From: a virus | Direction: 5' to 3' (one strand) | Length of the DNA: 27,865 bases | Virus record (IMG/VR): IMGVR_UViG_3300043787_000055 | Location: 1 to 27,865 of that record | Shown here: positions 22,058-27,865 of the stretch, piece after piece | How the letters are laid out: each line of letters starts with the position of its first letter | Numbering within the stretch: position 1 is the stretch's first letter | Translations under genes and position numbers: made by a program | Notes under the pieces: model-generated | Seen by the model: only the letters and a program-made list of their open reading frames with translations | Told to the model about the DNA's origin: nothing | Databases searched by the model: none

Positions 22058-22565
22058 AGCCAAGCTAGGCCGCTTCCTGATCCGAGATCTCAATCCGTGG
22101 GAAGGCCCGAGCGTGTTTGCGCTGACCGGCGACAGCAAAGTCATGCGCTACATGGGCTTCGCCGTACACAGTTCGGTGGATCAGGCTACGGCGCTATTGC
22201 AAGCGTACAAAGCTTCGCCGTCCCGCTTTCAAGCTATTTGCCTCGATGGTGAGCCGACCGACATACTTGGCATCGTCGGATTGGAGGTTCGCGGGCATCA
22301 GGCCAGCATGACGCTGATGCTTCGCCGCGATTGGAAGGCGCGCGGCGTCGGCCGTGAGTTCTGCAAACCGTTCATTGCGTGGATCTTTACGCACCCGCAA
22401 ATTTGGCGCGTATGGTCGTACGTGCACGTTGACAACAAGGCCGGTCAACATGTCACGGAAAAGCTAGGTGCTGAGCGGGAAGGCCGACTACGGCGATTTG
22501 AGTACTTCCCAAACGTGAGCGAGCTACCGCAAGATTGCTACATCTACTCAATTGTGAGGGGATGA
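22050..22565 (+). CDS. GNAT-family acetyltransferase
   Basis: 171 residues from GTG 22050; an in-frame ATG at 22029 would add 7. RimJ/RimL-like: LIRDLNPWEG near the start, MRYMGF, ILGIVGLEVRGHQASMTLMLRRDWKARGVG (motif A acetyl-CoA pyrophosphate loop, R..G.G around residues 95-105), WSYVHVDNKAGQHVTEKLGAEREG (residues about 125-148; N..A..V..KLGF-like). It would acetylate an N-terminus, lysine or small molecule; phage enzymes of this kind may modify host proteins. Translated by overlap with the GcrA-like gene. Confidence 0.8.
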   Translation: MTEAKLGRFLIRDLNPWEGPSVFALTGDSKVMRYMGFAVHSSVDQATALLQAYKASPSRFQAICLDGEPTDILGIVGLEVRGHQASMTLMLRRDWKARGVGREFCKPFIAWIFTHPQIWRVWSYVHVDNKAGQHVTEKLGAEREGRLRRFEYFPNVSELPQDCYIYSIVRG

Positions 22566-22687
22566 AAATGTACGTACTTGCTTTGATCGGTGCCACCACC
22601 ATAATAACCCTGGCATGCCGCGAAATCCGTTTTCAGTGGAAATCTCGCAACTGGAAACCTACGCCTTGGCTGTGCTTGCCTCGCTAG
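22562..22687 (+). CDS. 41-residue single-pass membrane protein
   Basis: ATGA overlap with the acetyltransferase. MKMYVLALIGATTIITLAC is a signal/anchor segment with a Cys at residue 19, possibly a lipobox-like LACR, followed by basic/aromatic tail. Its TAG lies in the same CTAG as the convergent ejection gene's stop. Function unknown. Confidence 0.5.
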   Translation: MKMYVLALIGATTIITLACREIRFQWKSRNWKPTPWLCLPR

Positions 22688-23307
22688 AACGCCGCAGCGA
22701 AGCTCCCAAGCCCGCTGAACATCGATCCGAGGCCGCTGCCCTTGGCCTGATCATTCTTGGCCTGCGCCTGCGCAATGTTCGACGTAGCACCGATTTGCGA
22801 AGTATCGACGCCAGCTTGCTGTCCGGTTGCCGTGGTGCCAACACCGATCGCGTTGAACATGTTGCCAAGCGAGCTTTCGAGCTGGCCGAAGTTCTGCTGA
22901 TTACCTTGCAGATATTCGTTGTACGCCGTGTTGGCGCCCTGGTTGACGATGCCGGTGTCAATCGTGCCAAGCGCACGTTCATTCGATCCGGAGAGTAAGT
23001 TTCCGCCGGCAGCGGCGCTGTTGTTCTGGACTTGATTGGCTTGTTGCAACTGGTACTGAGCGGCCGGTGTGTTCGTGTAGTTCTGCATGAACTGGTCATA
23101 GCCCTGCGCTGTGCCGGCGGTGCTCGCAATATTGTTGATGGTGTTTGTGGCGGTCGGCAGGAAGGATTGCCCAAACTGCACGTCCGGCTGCGTATTGCCC
23201 GTGAAGCCCCCAGCAACGCTATTGACGGCCCCCTGGCCGGCGTCGAGGGCTGATGCCCCCAGCGACGACCCGATTACCGAGCCCAGCCCTGCGCCAAATC
23301 CCGACAT
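22684..23307 (-). CDS. Small ejection/DNA transfer protein-like
   Basis: 207 residues; start at 23307 with AAGGGG ahead. Gly/Ala/Ser-rich N-terminus (MSGFGAGLGSVIGSSLGASA) typical of amphipathic ejection proteins, then Gln/Asn-rich helices with LQQANQVQNN and NIAQAQAKNDQ, and a C-terminal FSGLGSFAAAF. Similar in general design to P22-type DNA transfer proteins. In most podoviruses it would be followed by the giant transglycosylase gene, which here lies about 17 kb away across the early region. Confidence 0.65.
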   Translation of the reverse strand: MSGFGAGLGSVIGSSLGASALDAGQGAVNSVAGGFTGNTQPDVQFGQSFLPTATNTINNIASTAGTAQGYDQFMQNYTNTPAAQYQLQQANQVQNNSAAAGGNLLSGSNERALGTIDTGIVNQGANTAYNEYLQGNQQNFGQLESSLGNMFNAIGVGTTATGQQAGVDTSQIGATSNIAQAQAKNDQAKGSGLGSMFSGLGSFAAAF

Positions 23308-23355
23308 CCGGAAGCCCCTTGCGTTGTATGACAATTTCGGATAGTCTACCACCCC

Positions 23356-23556
23356 ATGACCGGAAAAGAAAAGCTAATGGTGTCGGTACGGCTGCCCGCC
23401 GCGCTTGTGGCCCGCGTGGACTTCGTTGCGCGCAACATTGACAGCGAAGTGGTCAAGAACCGCTCCACGGCCCTGCACGCCGCGGTGGAGGCGTGGCTGC
23501 CCACCCAAGAAGAGAGGCTCGTTGTCCTTGGCATCATCCCGAAAAAAGTCCGCTAA
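23356..23556 (+). CDS. Ribbon-helix-helix (CopG/Arc-like) regulator
   Basis: 66 residues. KLMVSVRLPAALVARVDFVA is the beta strand and first helix, followed by EVVKNRSTALHAAVEAWL as the second helix, the standard RHH fold. Dimeric DNA-binding regulators of this size are common in phages. It is divergent to the ejection gene with only 48 bases between them, so it may control both. The region contains AATTGTCATACAA, similar to other promoter parts in the window. Confidence 0.75.
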   Translation: MTGKEKLMVSVRLPAALVARVDFVARNIDSEVVKNRSTALHAAVEAWLPTQEERLVVLGIIPKKVR

Positions 23557-23914
23557 AAAGCGGAAGACCATCACGAACGATGAAACCTGCCTTCAAAAAC
23601 ATACGAAACAATGGCTCGATAAATCCGGCCTCTGGAACCGGCTGCTGATCTTCCACGTCGCCAACGAACGCAAAGGCGGCTTTGGCGTACAGATGCATTT
23701 CAAGCGCATGGGCGTACGCCCCGGCGTCGCTGACTGGCTGGTATTCGTCCCCGGCCGTGCCGTTGCGATCGAGCTAAAGGACGACGAAGGCGAACAAGAC
23801 GCGGATCAGGAGCGTTTTCAGAAGCAATGGGAAGCGGCGGGTAACGTATACTTGATCGTGCGTACGCTTGAAGAGTTTCAGGGCACGATCAATGCGTTGA
23901 CGCTGTTTCTTTAA
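23522..23914 (+). CDS. VRR-NUC domain nuclease
   Basis: About 130 residues, start uncertain (TTG at 23522 or 23528; no ATG in frame). HVANERKGGFGVQMHFKRMG, then VRPGVADWLVFVPGRAVAIELKDDEGEQD and QWEAAGNVYLIVRTLEEF matches the VRR-NUC fold with D and E-X-K catalytic residues (GVADW, AIELK). These small endonucleases often accompany phage replication genes and may resolve DNA junctions. It overlaps the RHH gene and is followed by a Zn protein. The non-ATG start is weakly supported. Confidence 0.78.
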   Translation: MSLASSRKKSAKKRKTITNDETCLQKHTKQWLDKSGLWNRLLIFHVANERKGGFGVQMHFKRMGVRPGVADWLVFVPGRAVAIELKDDEGEQDADQERFQKQWEAAGNVYLIVRTLEEFQGTINALTLFL

Positions 23915-23935
23915 TCAGCAGCAAAGGGAAGAGAT

Positions 23936-24124
23936 ATGAGTGACCCGTGGAAAGACCCGGAACGATACAAAACCGGACGCGCTTGCGTATGTCTCGGCTG
24001 TGGCAACAAGTGCCGCGAAACTCTTTGGGGCAAATGGTGCTACCGCTGTAACGTCGAGCGCATTGAACGCATCAACAAGAGCTTTGAGCCGTTCGCCAAG
24101 GCTATCGGCAAGCCTTTGCGTTAA
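23936..24124 (+). CDS. 62-residue zinc-finger-like protein
   Basis: MSDPWKDPERYKTGRACVCLGCG, then CRETLWGKWCYRCN: six cysteines in paired spacing give one zinc finger. The MSDPW start resembles the PW signature, loosely. A GGGAAGAG site precedes the ATG. It ends 7 bases before the convergent minus-strand gene. No known family. Confidence 0.65.
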   Translation: MSDPWKDPERYKTGRACVCLGCGNKCRETLWGKWCYRCNVERIERINKSFEPFAKAIGKPLR

Positions 24125-24131
24125 CATCACA

Positions 24132-24563
24132 TTAAGCAATAGCCGTCCACGCCCCGCCAATCTTGCCGTACAGACGCGTGCCCGCGCCACCCGTGTTGTT
24201 CAAGTACAGATCGCCATTGCTGCCAAGGCCCGCGCCTGGTACGCCGCTGCCGTTACGTACGACAGCATTGCTCTCCAACGTTGTCAACTGTCCATTGATC
24301 GTCGCAATTTCCGAATTTATGAACGTGATCTGAAGCTGCAACGCCGTGATGGCGCCACCCTGGCCGCCCTGCCCTGCTTCCAGCGTTGCTATGTTCGTCG
24401 TATTCGTGGCAACCTGGGTTTCGAGTTCCGGCAGTCCCGAAACCTGGCTCGGATCGATGCCGCCCGTGTTGGCTAGGATCGATGTCAATTCGAGCAGCCA
24501 GCGATTAAAAGACTGCCATTGCGGCCCAGTCAACTGTGGCGGAGGCGGGATTTTCAGAACCAT
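24132..24563 (-). CDS. Virion structural protein, possible tail appendage
   Basis: 143 residues. N-terminus MVLKIPPPPQLTGPQWQSFNRWL, then alternating Thr/Asn/Gln coiled-coil heptads (TQVATNTTNIATLEAG, INSEIATINGQLTTLES) typical of trimeric tail fibres or head fibres, and a Gly-rich C-terminal beta part (GSNGDLYLNNTGG, RLYGKIGGAW). Lies between the gp10-like and the ejection gene. Its function as host-binding appendage is inferred. Confidence 0.65.
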   Translation of the reverse strand: MVLKIPPPPQLTGPQWQSFNRWLLELTSILANTGGIDPSQVSGLPELETQVATNTTNIATLEAGQGGQGGAITALQLQITFINSEIATINGQLTTLESNAVVRNGSGVPGAGLGSNGDLYLNNTGGAGTRLYGKIGGAWTAIA

Positions 24564-24593
24564 TGACTTACCTTGCGGTTTCGTGTACGTACA
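24563..24593 (+). promoter_or_regulatory. Candidate promoter with TGTACGTACA palindrome
   Basis: TTGACT at 24563-24568, 17 bp, TACGTA at 24586-24591, overlapping the palindrome TGTACGTACA (24584-24593), the same one found at the 13441 promoter. It would serve the plus-strand genes at 24612 and 24828. Confidence 0.45.
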
Positions 24594-24611
24594 TTAATAG
24601 GAGAACTAGAC

Positions 24612-24818
24612 ATGGCAGAATTCATTTTCGCATTATCAATGTGCGTCGCTATAAGTACCGCCGTCGTCACTGCATTCAGTTTTACTTACTTTGCTCTGGT
24701 TGATGACGTCGGTTCAATTCGGTCAACGTGGGACTGGTTTGCAGTCGCCGCGTCCATTATGCTGATTGTAGCAATCTTGGTGATTGCAAAACAAACAAGC
24801 CAGTTTTTAGCTCTGTAA
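24612..24818 (+). CDS. 68-residue two-helix membrane protein
   Basis: Start at 24612 has AGGAG 9 bases ahead; the longer frame does not. Helix 1 about residues 3-28 (EFIFALSMCVAISTAVVTAF), loop with DDVGSIRSTWDW, and helix 2 about 45-62 (FAVAASIMLIVAILVI). Shape of a class II holin, but its position among structural genes on the opposite strand gives no further proof. Confidence 0.65.
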   Translation: MAEFIFALSMCVAISTAVVTAFSFTYFALVDDVGSIRSTWDWFAVAASIMLIVAILVIAKQTSQFLAL

Positions 24819-24827
24819 GGACTAAAC

Positions 24828-25055
24828 ATGTACACCATCCAGTACGAAGGCGTTGACGGTCAAAGCCGCATGCAAGAGTTTGACAGCAAAAGCAGGCTTC
24901 AGCTTACGACCCATCTTGCGCGTTTCCAGCGCCCCATCCTTGCCGTGTACGAGCAGACTACGCCGATCACGAAGGCGATGCGAACGGAGCTTGGCTCCTT
25001 GCCTCCCGGCCGGCTGTCCCGTGCTGCTCGCAAATTTGCTACGTTCCAGGGCTGA
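24828..25055 (+). CDS. 75-residue hypothetical protein
   Basis: MYTIQYEGVDGQSRMQEFDS, then LTTHLARFQRPILAVYEQTTPITKAMRTEL: small alpha/beta protein with a basic end (RLSRAARKFATFQG). AAGGA site before the ATG. Its end overlaps the convergent gp10-like gene by 17 bases. Unknown. Confidence 0.55.
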   Translation: MYTIQYEGVDGQSRMQEFDSKSRLQLTTHLARFQRPILAVYEQTTPITKAMRTELGSLPPGRLSRAARKFATFQG

Positions 25056-26505
25056 CATTCAAAAATAGTTCGTCGATCGTGAATGGCGCCTGCGCGCCGC
25101 TGTACTGCAAGCGAAACTGACGGCGCCGACCAGTGCCAAACTCGCGCGCGATGGCGCGGCGTACCCCCGGTTGAGGCAGGACGATTTGCCGCACTCCGCG
25201 CCACGTTCGCGGTGACACGACAACATCGTTGACCGAAACGTCGGTCGTTTCGCTCCAGTCGAATTGAAAGCTGCCTGCCTGCGGTCCCATGGATGACGTA
25301 ACGTCGAGTGAATTGTACGTCTGCCGTGCTTCCTGGCTGCCGACCCACGGCGTTATCATAGTGCGCGCTATTGTGCCGGCGGGCTCCGCTGCGCTGTTGA
25401 TATCGATCGTACAGACGTGTCCCGTGTCCAAGCCGACGTAGGTCACGCCGCCGTCATGTTCCGTTGCGCATCTGATTGCATGATCCAACCGGCCGCCGGG
25501 ACTTTGTCGGTAGGCCCACACACCGGTCGACCCGACAAATTCCAGCGTCCATTGCGCCGGCAACGTCAGCACGTAGACATCGCTGCCACCTTGGCCGTAT
25601 GCATAGGCCGTAAGCGTCGCCAGCTCCGCGGCCGTGAGTTGCTGCAACAGCGCGTCAATCCACGTCGGCGACACCGGCTGCCCACTCTGCCCCGTGCAAA
25701 GCCATACACGCCGATCGGTCCCGACAAACATGAGAATATCACGCAACACGGCCAACGACGTGCGCGACGCGATGCCGACCGAATAGAGCGAGTTCGGGAA
25801 GGCCGTGAACGCAAAGTCCGTCTGCCCGCCCGGATTGTACCACTGTTCCAGCGAGCGCGAGCCCAACGGCCACATGACAAGCCCCGATATCGCTACGTCC
25901 AGAACCCTGTCGCCACGAGCTTCCTTGGTGGCGAAGCTGTTCGGCAATACGTTCGCAGGTGCGAGCGGCTGCGAGCTGTACATCTTCGCATCCTGGCTGG
26001 CGTAGAAATTAGAGGCCCCCGACCATACTGTGATGTTGCTGAGTTCGGCCACAGTCGTCGGATCGAAGTTGATCGAAGCATCGAAATCTGCATTGACGAC
26101 GCCCGTCGTCAGTGTGGCCGTGTATCCCGTGCCGCCTGGCGTAGCGGCGTTCTTGTTGGTCGCAATGCAAAGGGCAGTGCGGTCCTCCGCAAAGCGGATG
26201 ATAGGCTGTTGTGCGTTCACGGCAACGAAGCCGGCGAGCACTGGTACCCCCGTCTCGACGCTATGCCATATCGAGCCGTCCGCGTGCCCGGTCCAGATTG
26301 TTTCCAGCGCGTGGTTGATGGCGATGCACGGCGCCGTCGTTGGCCGACAAACCGTATCGAGCCCCGGCGTTCCGATGAAACGCACCTTGGACGGCTTACC
26401 TTCTTTCATTTCGCGCGGCATCACGCGCACGTTGACGAGCTTCGCTGCGCCCTGGTCAAAGTTCTTTGGATCTTGGAATGAGCCTAGCAGGTCAAGAGGG
26501 GGCAT
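25039..26505 (-). CDS. P22 gp10-like packaged DNA stabilisation protein
   Basis: 488 residues. Features of the family: N-terminal Asn-rich and RxxNVRVMPREMKEGKPSKVRF region, beta-propeller-like repeats rich in Trp/Gly/Ser (e.g. ITVWSGASNFYASQDAKM, SLYSVGIASRTSLAVLRD, FVGTDRRVWLC), C-terminal beta sheet (FRLQYSGAQAPFTIDELFLNV). P22 gp10 closes the portal after packaging and connects the tail needle; the length (about 470-490) fits. It lies next to a gp4-like gene, separated from it only by the GIY-YIG gene on the other strand. Confidence 0.75.
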   Translation of the reverse strand: MPPLDLLGSFQDPKNFDQGAAKLVNVRVMPREMKEGKPSKVRFIGTPGLDTVCRPTTAPCIAINHALETIWTGHADGSIWHSVETGVPVLAGFVAVNAQQPIIRFAEDRTALCIATNKNAATPGGTGYTATLTTGVVNADFDASINFDPTTVAELSNITVWSGASNFYASQDAKMYSSQPLAPANVLPNSFATKEARGDRVLDVAISGLVMWPLGSRSLEQWYNPGGQTDFAFTAFPNSLYSVGIASRTSLAVLRDILMFVGTDRRVWLCTGQSGQPVSPTWIDALLQQLTAAELATLTAYAYGQGGSDVYVLTLPAQWTLEFVGSTGVWAYRQSPGGRLDHAIRCATEHDGGVTYVGLDTGHVCTIDINSAAEPAGTIARTMITPWVGSQEARQTYNSLDVTSSMGPQAGSFQFDWSETTDVSVNDVVVSPRTWRGVRQIVLPQPGVRRAIAREFGTGRRRQFRLQYSGAQAPFTIDELFLNVSPGT

Positions 26506-26532
26506 GCGTCATGCCCTCACAAAACGCAGCCA

Positions 26533-26561
26533 TTGACATTCAGTATGACACGTGATTTCTG
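26533..26561 (+). promoter_or_regulatory. Weak candidate promoter for the GIY-YIG gene
   Basis: TTGACA at 26533-26538 and TTTCTG at 26556-26561 with a 17-bp spacer. The -10 is poor; listed because a plus-strand gene needs its own promoter here. Confidence 0.3.
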
Positions 26562-26592
26562 AATGGTTCAGCATGGTTAGGGGGCACTCGTA

Positions 26593-27231
26593 ATGAATGG
26601 GCAATTTTATGTATACCTTTGGCTCGACCCGCGCACAACGCCGATGACACCGCGCTACGTCGGCAAGGGCATAGACGGTCGAGCATGGACTTGGAACAGA
26701 AAGAAAGACAAGAACGCGTTATTGTACGAAATGCTAGTAGAACTGTGGAAAGTACGTAGAAGGCCGTACGTCATGATTTTGGAGTTATTTGACACCGAGG
26801 CCGAAAGCTTTGTAGCGGAAGTTGCAGCCATTCGTAAGTACGGACGCGCAGACTTAGGTAGCGGTACGCTATTCAATTGTTCCGATGGCGGACGTGGAAA
26901 TTCCAATTTCAGAGGCAGCCGAAACCTACAGTCACCAGAACGTAGAGCCGCAAGTAGCGAGCGTATGAAACTTCTAAACTCACGTCCTGAACATCAAAAT
27001 AAAGCGCACTATAAAAAACGAACTGATCCAGAAACGCGCGCCGCGTTGGCTGAACGGATGCGAGTACTGAATGACAGACCAGAATTTAAAAGCGACGAGC
27101 GCAGGGCTGCGGCTTCAAAACATCTTACGGCGCTAAACCGCACGCGAACCTATAGTCCTGAGGAACGAACAGCTAGGTCTGTACGAGCGACGGCTATGAA
27201 CAAAGCACGCGCTACCGCTAAGCACGAATAA
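26593..27231 (+). CDS. GIY-YIG homing endonuclease
   Basis: 212 residues. FYVYLWLDP and RYVGKGIDGRAW supply the GIY and YIG strands with the catalytic Tyr and Arg; EAESFVAEVAAIRKYG holds the conserved Glu. Then about four degenerate repeats of some 25 residues (SPERRAASSERMKLLN, DPETRAALAERMRVLN, SDERRAAASKHLTALN, SPEERTARSVRATAMN) similar to NUMOD3 DNA-binding motifs. It is a free-standing mobile gene on the opposite strand, wedged between gp4-like and gp10-like genes. By eye more AT-rich than its surroundings, supporting transfer. Stop overlaps the gp4-like gene by 14 bases. Confidence 0.85.
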   Translation: MNGQFYVYLWLDPRTTPMTPRYVGKGIDGRAWTWNRKKDKNALLYEMLVELWKVRRRPYVMILELFDTEAESFVAEVAAIRKYGRADLGSGTLFNCSDGGRGNSNFRGSRNLQSPERRAASSERMKLLNSRPEHQNKAHYKKRTDPETRAALAERMRVLNDRPEFKSDERRAAASKHLTALNRTRTYSPEERTARSVRATAMNKARATAKHE

Positions 27232-27865
27232 AACGGAGCCATTGCTGGCCTCTGCTCCAGTCACGCCAGCGATCATTTACCATCTTTGCGCGCGACAACA
27301 GCACCGGGTCAAGCTTGTCGGACGGGCGGCCGTACGAGCCGCAAATCGTCAAGCCCAGCATCAGCGTCGCGTCGTGGATGCCTTCCGAGGGCAACGCCAC
27401 GATATCACCACCGAGCGGGTCTGAGATCAGGGGCATCCGGCCGCCATACTCAATCAGCGCGTTAGCAGCGGCGCGCGGGGGCTGCCACGCCGTAATCAGC
27501 ACTGAGTTGTCGGATTGGCGTTCCTGGTGCCACTTCGTCACGATACCCGGATACGTCGTGCGCACAACATCGGCTTTCGGCGCCATGCGGGTTTCGCGGT
27601 TCACGGTGACATTGATGTCATTCATCCAGATTGATTTGATCGCAACCGCATCTTGCTGCACAAGGTAGCCGTTGTTCGCCGTGCCCACGGAAAACGTATA
27701 AATTTGCCCCGTCGTTCCGATCGGCAGCAACGCAGTCGTCGTTTTCATGAGGTACTGACAGGCACCGTCCGACTGCTCACTGCGGAGCATGTCATTCAGC
27801 ACGACGACGTTGTTCGCGATGTCCGCCGGTTGCGCGCTCTCAGTCTGGTCAATTATGCCGTACAG
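27218..27865 (-). CDS. P22 gp4-like tail accessory/adaptor protein, partial
   Basis: Open through the right edge, so the amino end is missing; visible part is 215 residues. It includes LYGIIDQTESAQPADIANN, VLNDMLRSEQSDGACQYL, a pattern seen at the start of gp4/neck proteins (G...E.P...D...LN.ML). Later parts are beta-rich with WMNDINVTVNRETRM and IVTKWHQERQSD. P22 gp4 seals the portal ring and connects to gp10, and the neighbouring gp10-like gene agrees. Function by analogy; the fold is judged from pattern. Confidence 0.7.
   Translation of the reverse strand: MYGIIDQTESAQPADIANNVVVLNDMLRSEQSDGACQYLMKTTTALLPIGTTGQIYTFSVGTANNGYLVQQDAVAIKSIWMNDINVTVNRETRMAPKADVVRTTYPGIVTKWHQERQSDNSVLITAWQPPRAAANALIEYGGRMPLISDPLGGDIVALPSEGIHDATLMLGLTICGSYGRPSDKLDPVLLSRAKMVNDRWRDWSRGQQWLRFIRA

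Noticed and set aside
25417-26481. 354-codon plus-strand frame
   Set aside because: Antisense of the gp10-like gene; Arg/His-rich sequence with no family features.
1-27865. CRISPR arrays, tRNA genes or riboswitches
   Set aside because: No regularly spaced repeats of suitable length, no cloverleaf with a plausible acceptor, and no known aptamer core were seen by eye.
7-27865. Integrase, lysogeny module or attachment site
   Set aside because: No tyrosine or serine recombinase, and no excisionase or clear repressor family; the putative regulator at 7939-8376 alone is not enough to call the phage temperate.

Overview
The window looks like part of a lytic, tailed (podovirus-type) phage genome, by eye around 55-58 % GC. 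It carries no host genes, tRNAs, rRNAs, CRISPR arrays or insertion sequences. Family-level signals are a P22 gp4/gp10-like neck module, a giant ejection protein with a transglycosylase domain, a PolA-type DNA polymerase, a Prim-Pol/helicase fusion, a superfamily II helicase, an Enc34-type ssDNA-binding protein, and DUF2800 and VRR-NUC nucleases. A GcrA-like regulator is encoded at 21695-22057. GcrA is an alphaproteobacterial sigma-70 cofactor that works with CcrM methylation of GANTC, so an alphaproteobacterial host is the best guess. Consistent with this, a base-by-base reading found no GANTC site anywhere in 27.9 kb, against about 100 expected.

Layout. 1-5100: minus-strand virion genes (ejection protein, a small fused ORF, a possible small terminase) meeting a plus-strand small gene at the left edge. 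5153-8376: a tightly overlapping minus-strand run of about 15 very small genes (many membrane or secreted, most too short for normal gene calling), with a possible regulator at its upstream end. 8377-8688: a divergent control region with AT-rich repeats, a palindrome and promoters. 8689-22687: the plus-strand replication and takeover region: Zn-finger proteins, primase-helicase, a string of tiny genes, helicase, a frameshifted HNH endonuclease, nuclease, SSB, DNA polymerase, GcrA-like protein and a GNAT acetyltransferase. 22684-27865: minus-strand neck, tail and ejection genes with plus-strand genes inserted between them (RHH regulator, VRR-NUC nuclease, small membrane and Zn proteins, and a GIY-YIG homing endonuclease).

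How it works together. Four genes or operons share a leader with the decamer GCTGGAGAGC just before the start codon, and three of them have recognisable sigma-70-like promoters (TTGACA, 16-17 bp, TATGTA or similar). Host RNA polymerase therefore probably reads the early genes, and the GcrA-like and RHH proteins may redirect it. Replication would use the primase-helicase, SSB, polymerase and nucleases. The DNA polymerase start site lies in a perfect 12-bp hairpin that buries its ribosome-binding site, reminiscent of autogenous control of phage T4 polymerase. Many proteins of the early region carry a short terminal K-[M/F]-P-W-E tag, suggesting a common binding partner.

The most unusual points are the total absence of GANTC together with a phage GcrA homologue, the recurrent PWE terminal tag, the hairpin on the polymerase start, the over-representation of CGTACG, the iteron-like intergenic region, and an HNH gene split exactly at a canonical -1 slippery heptamer.
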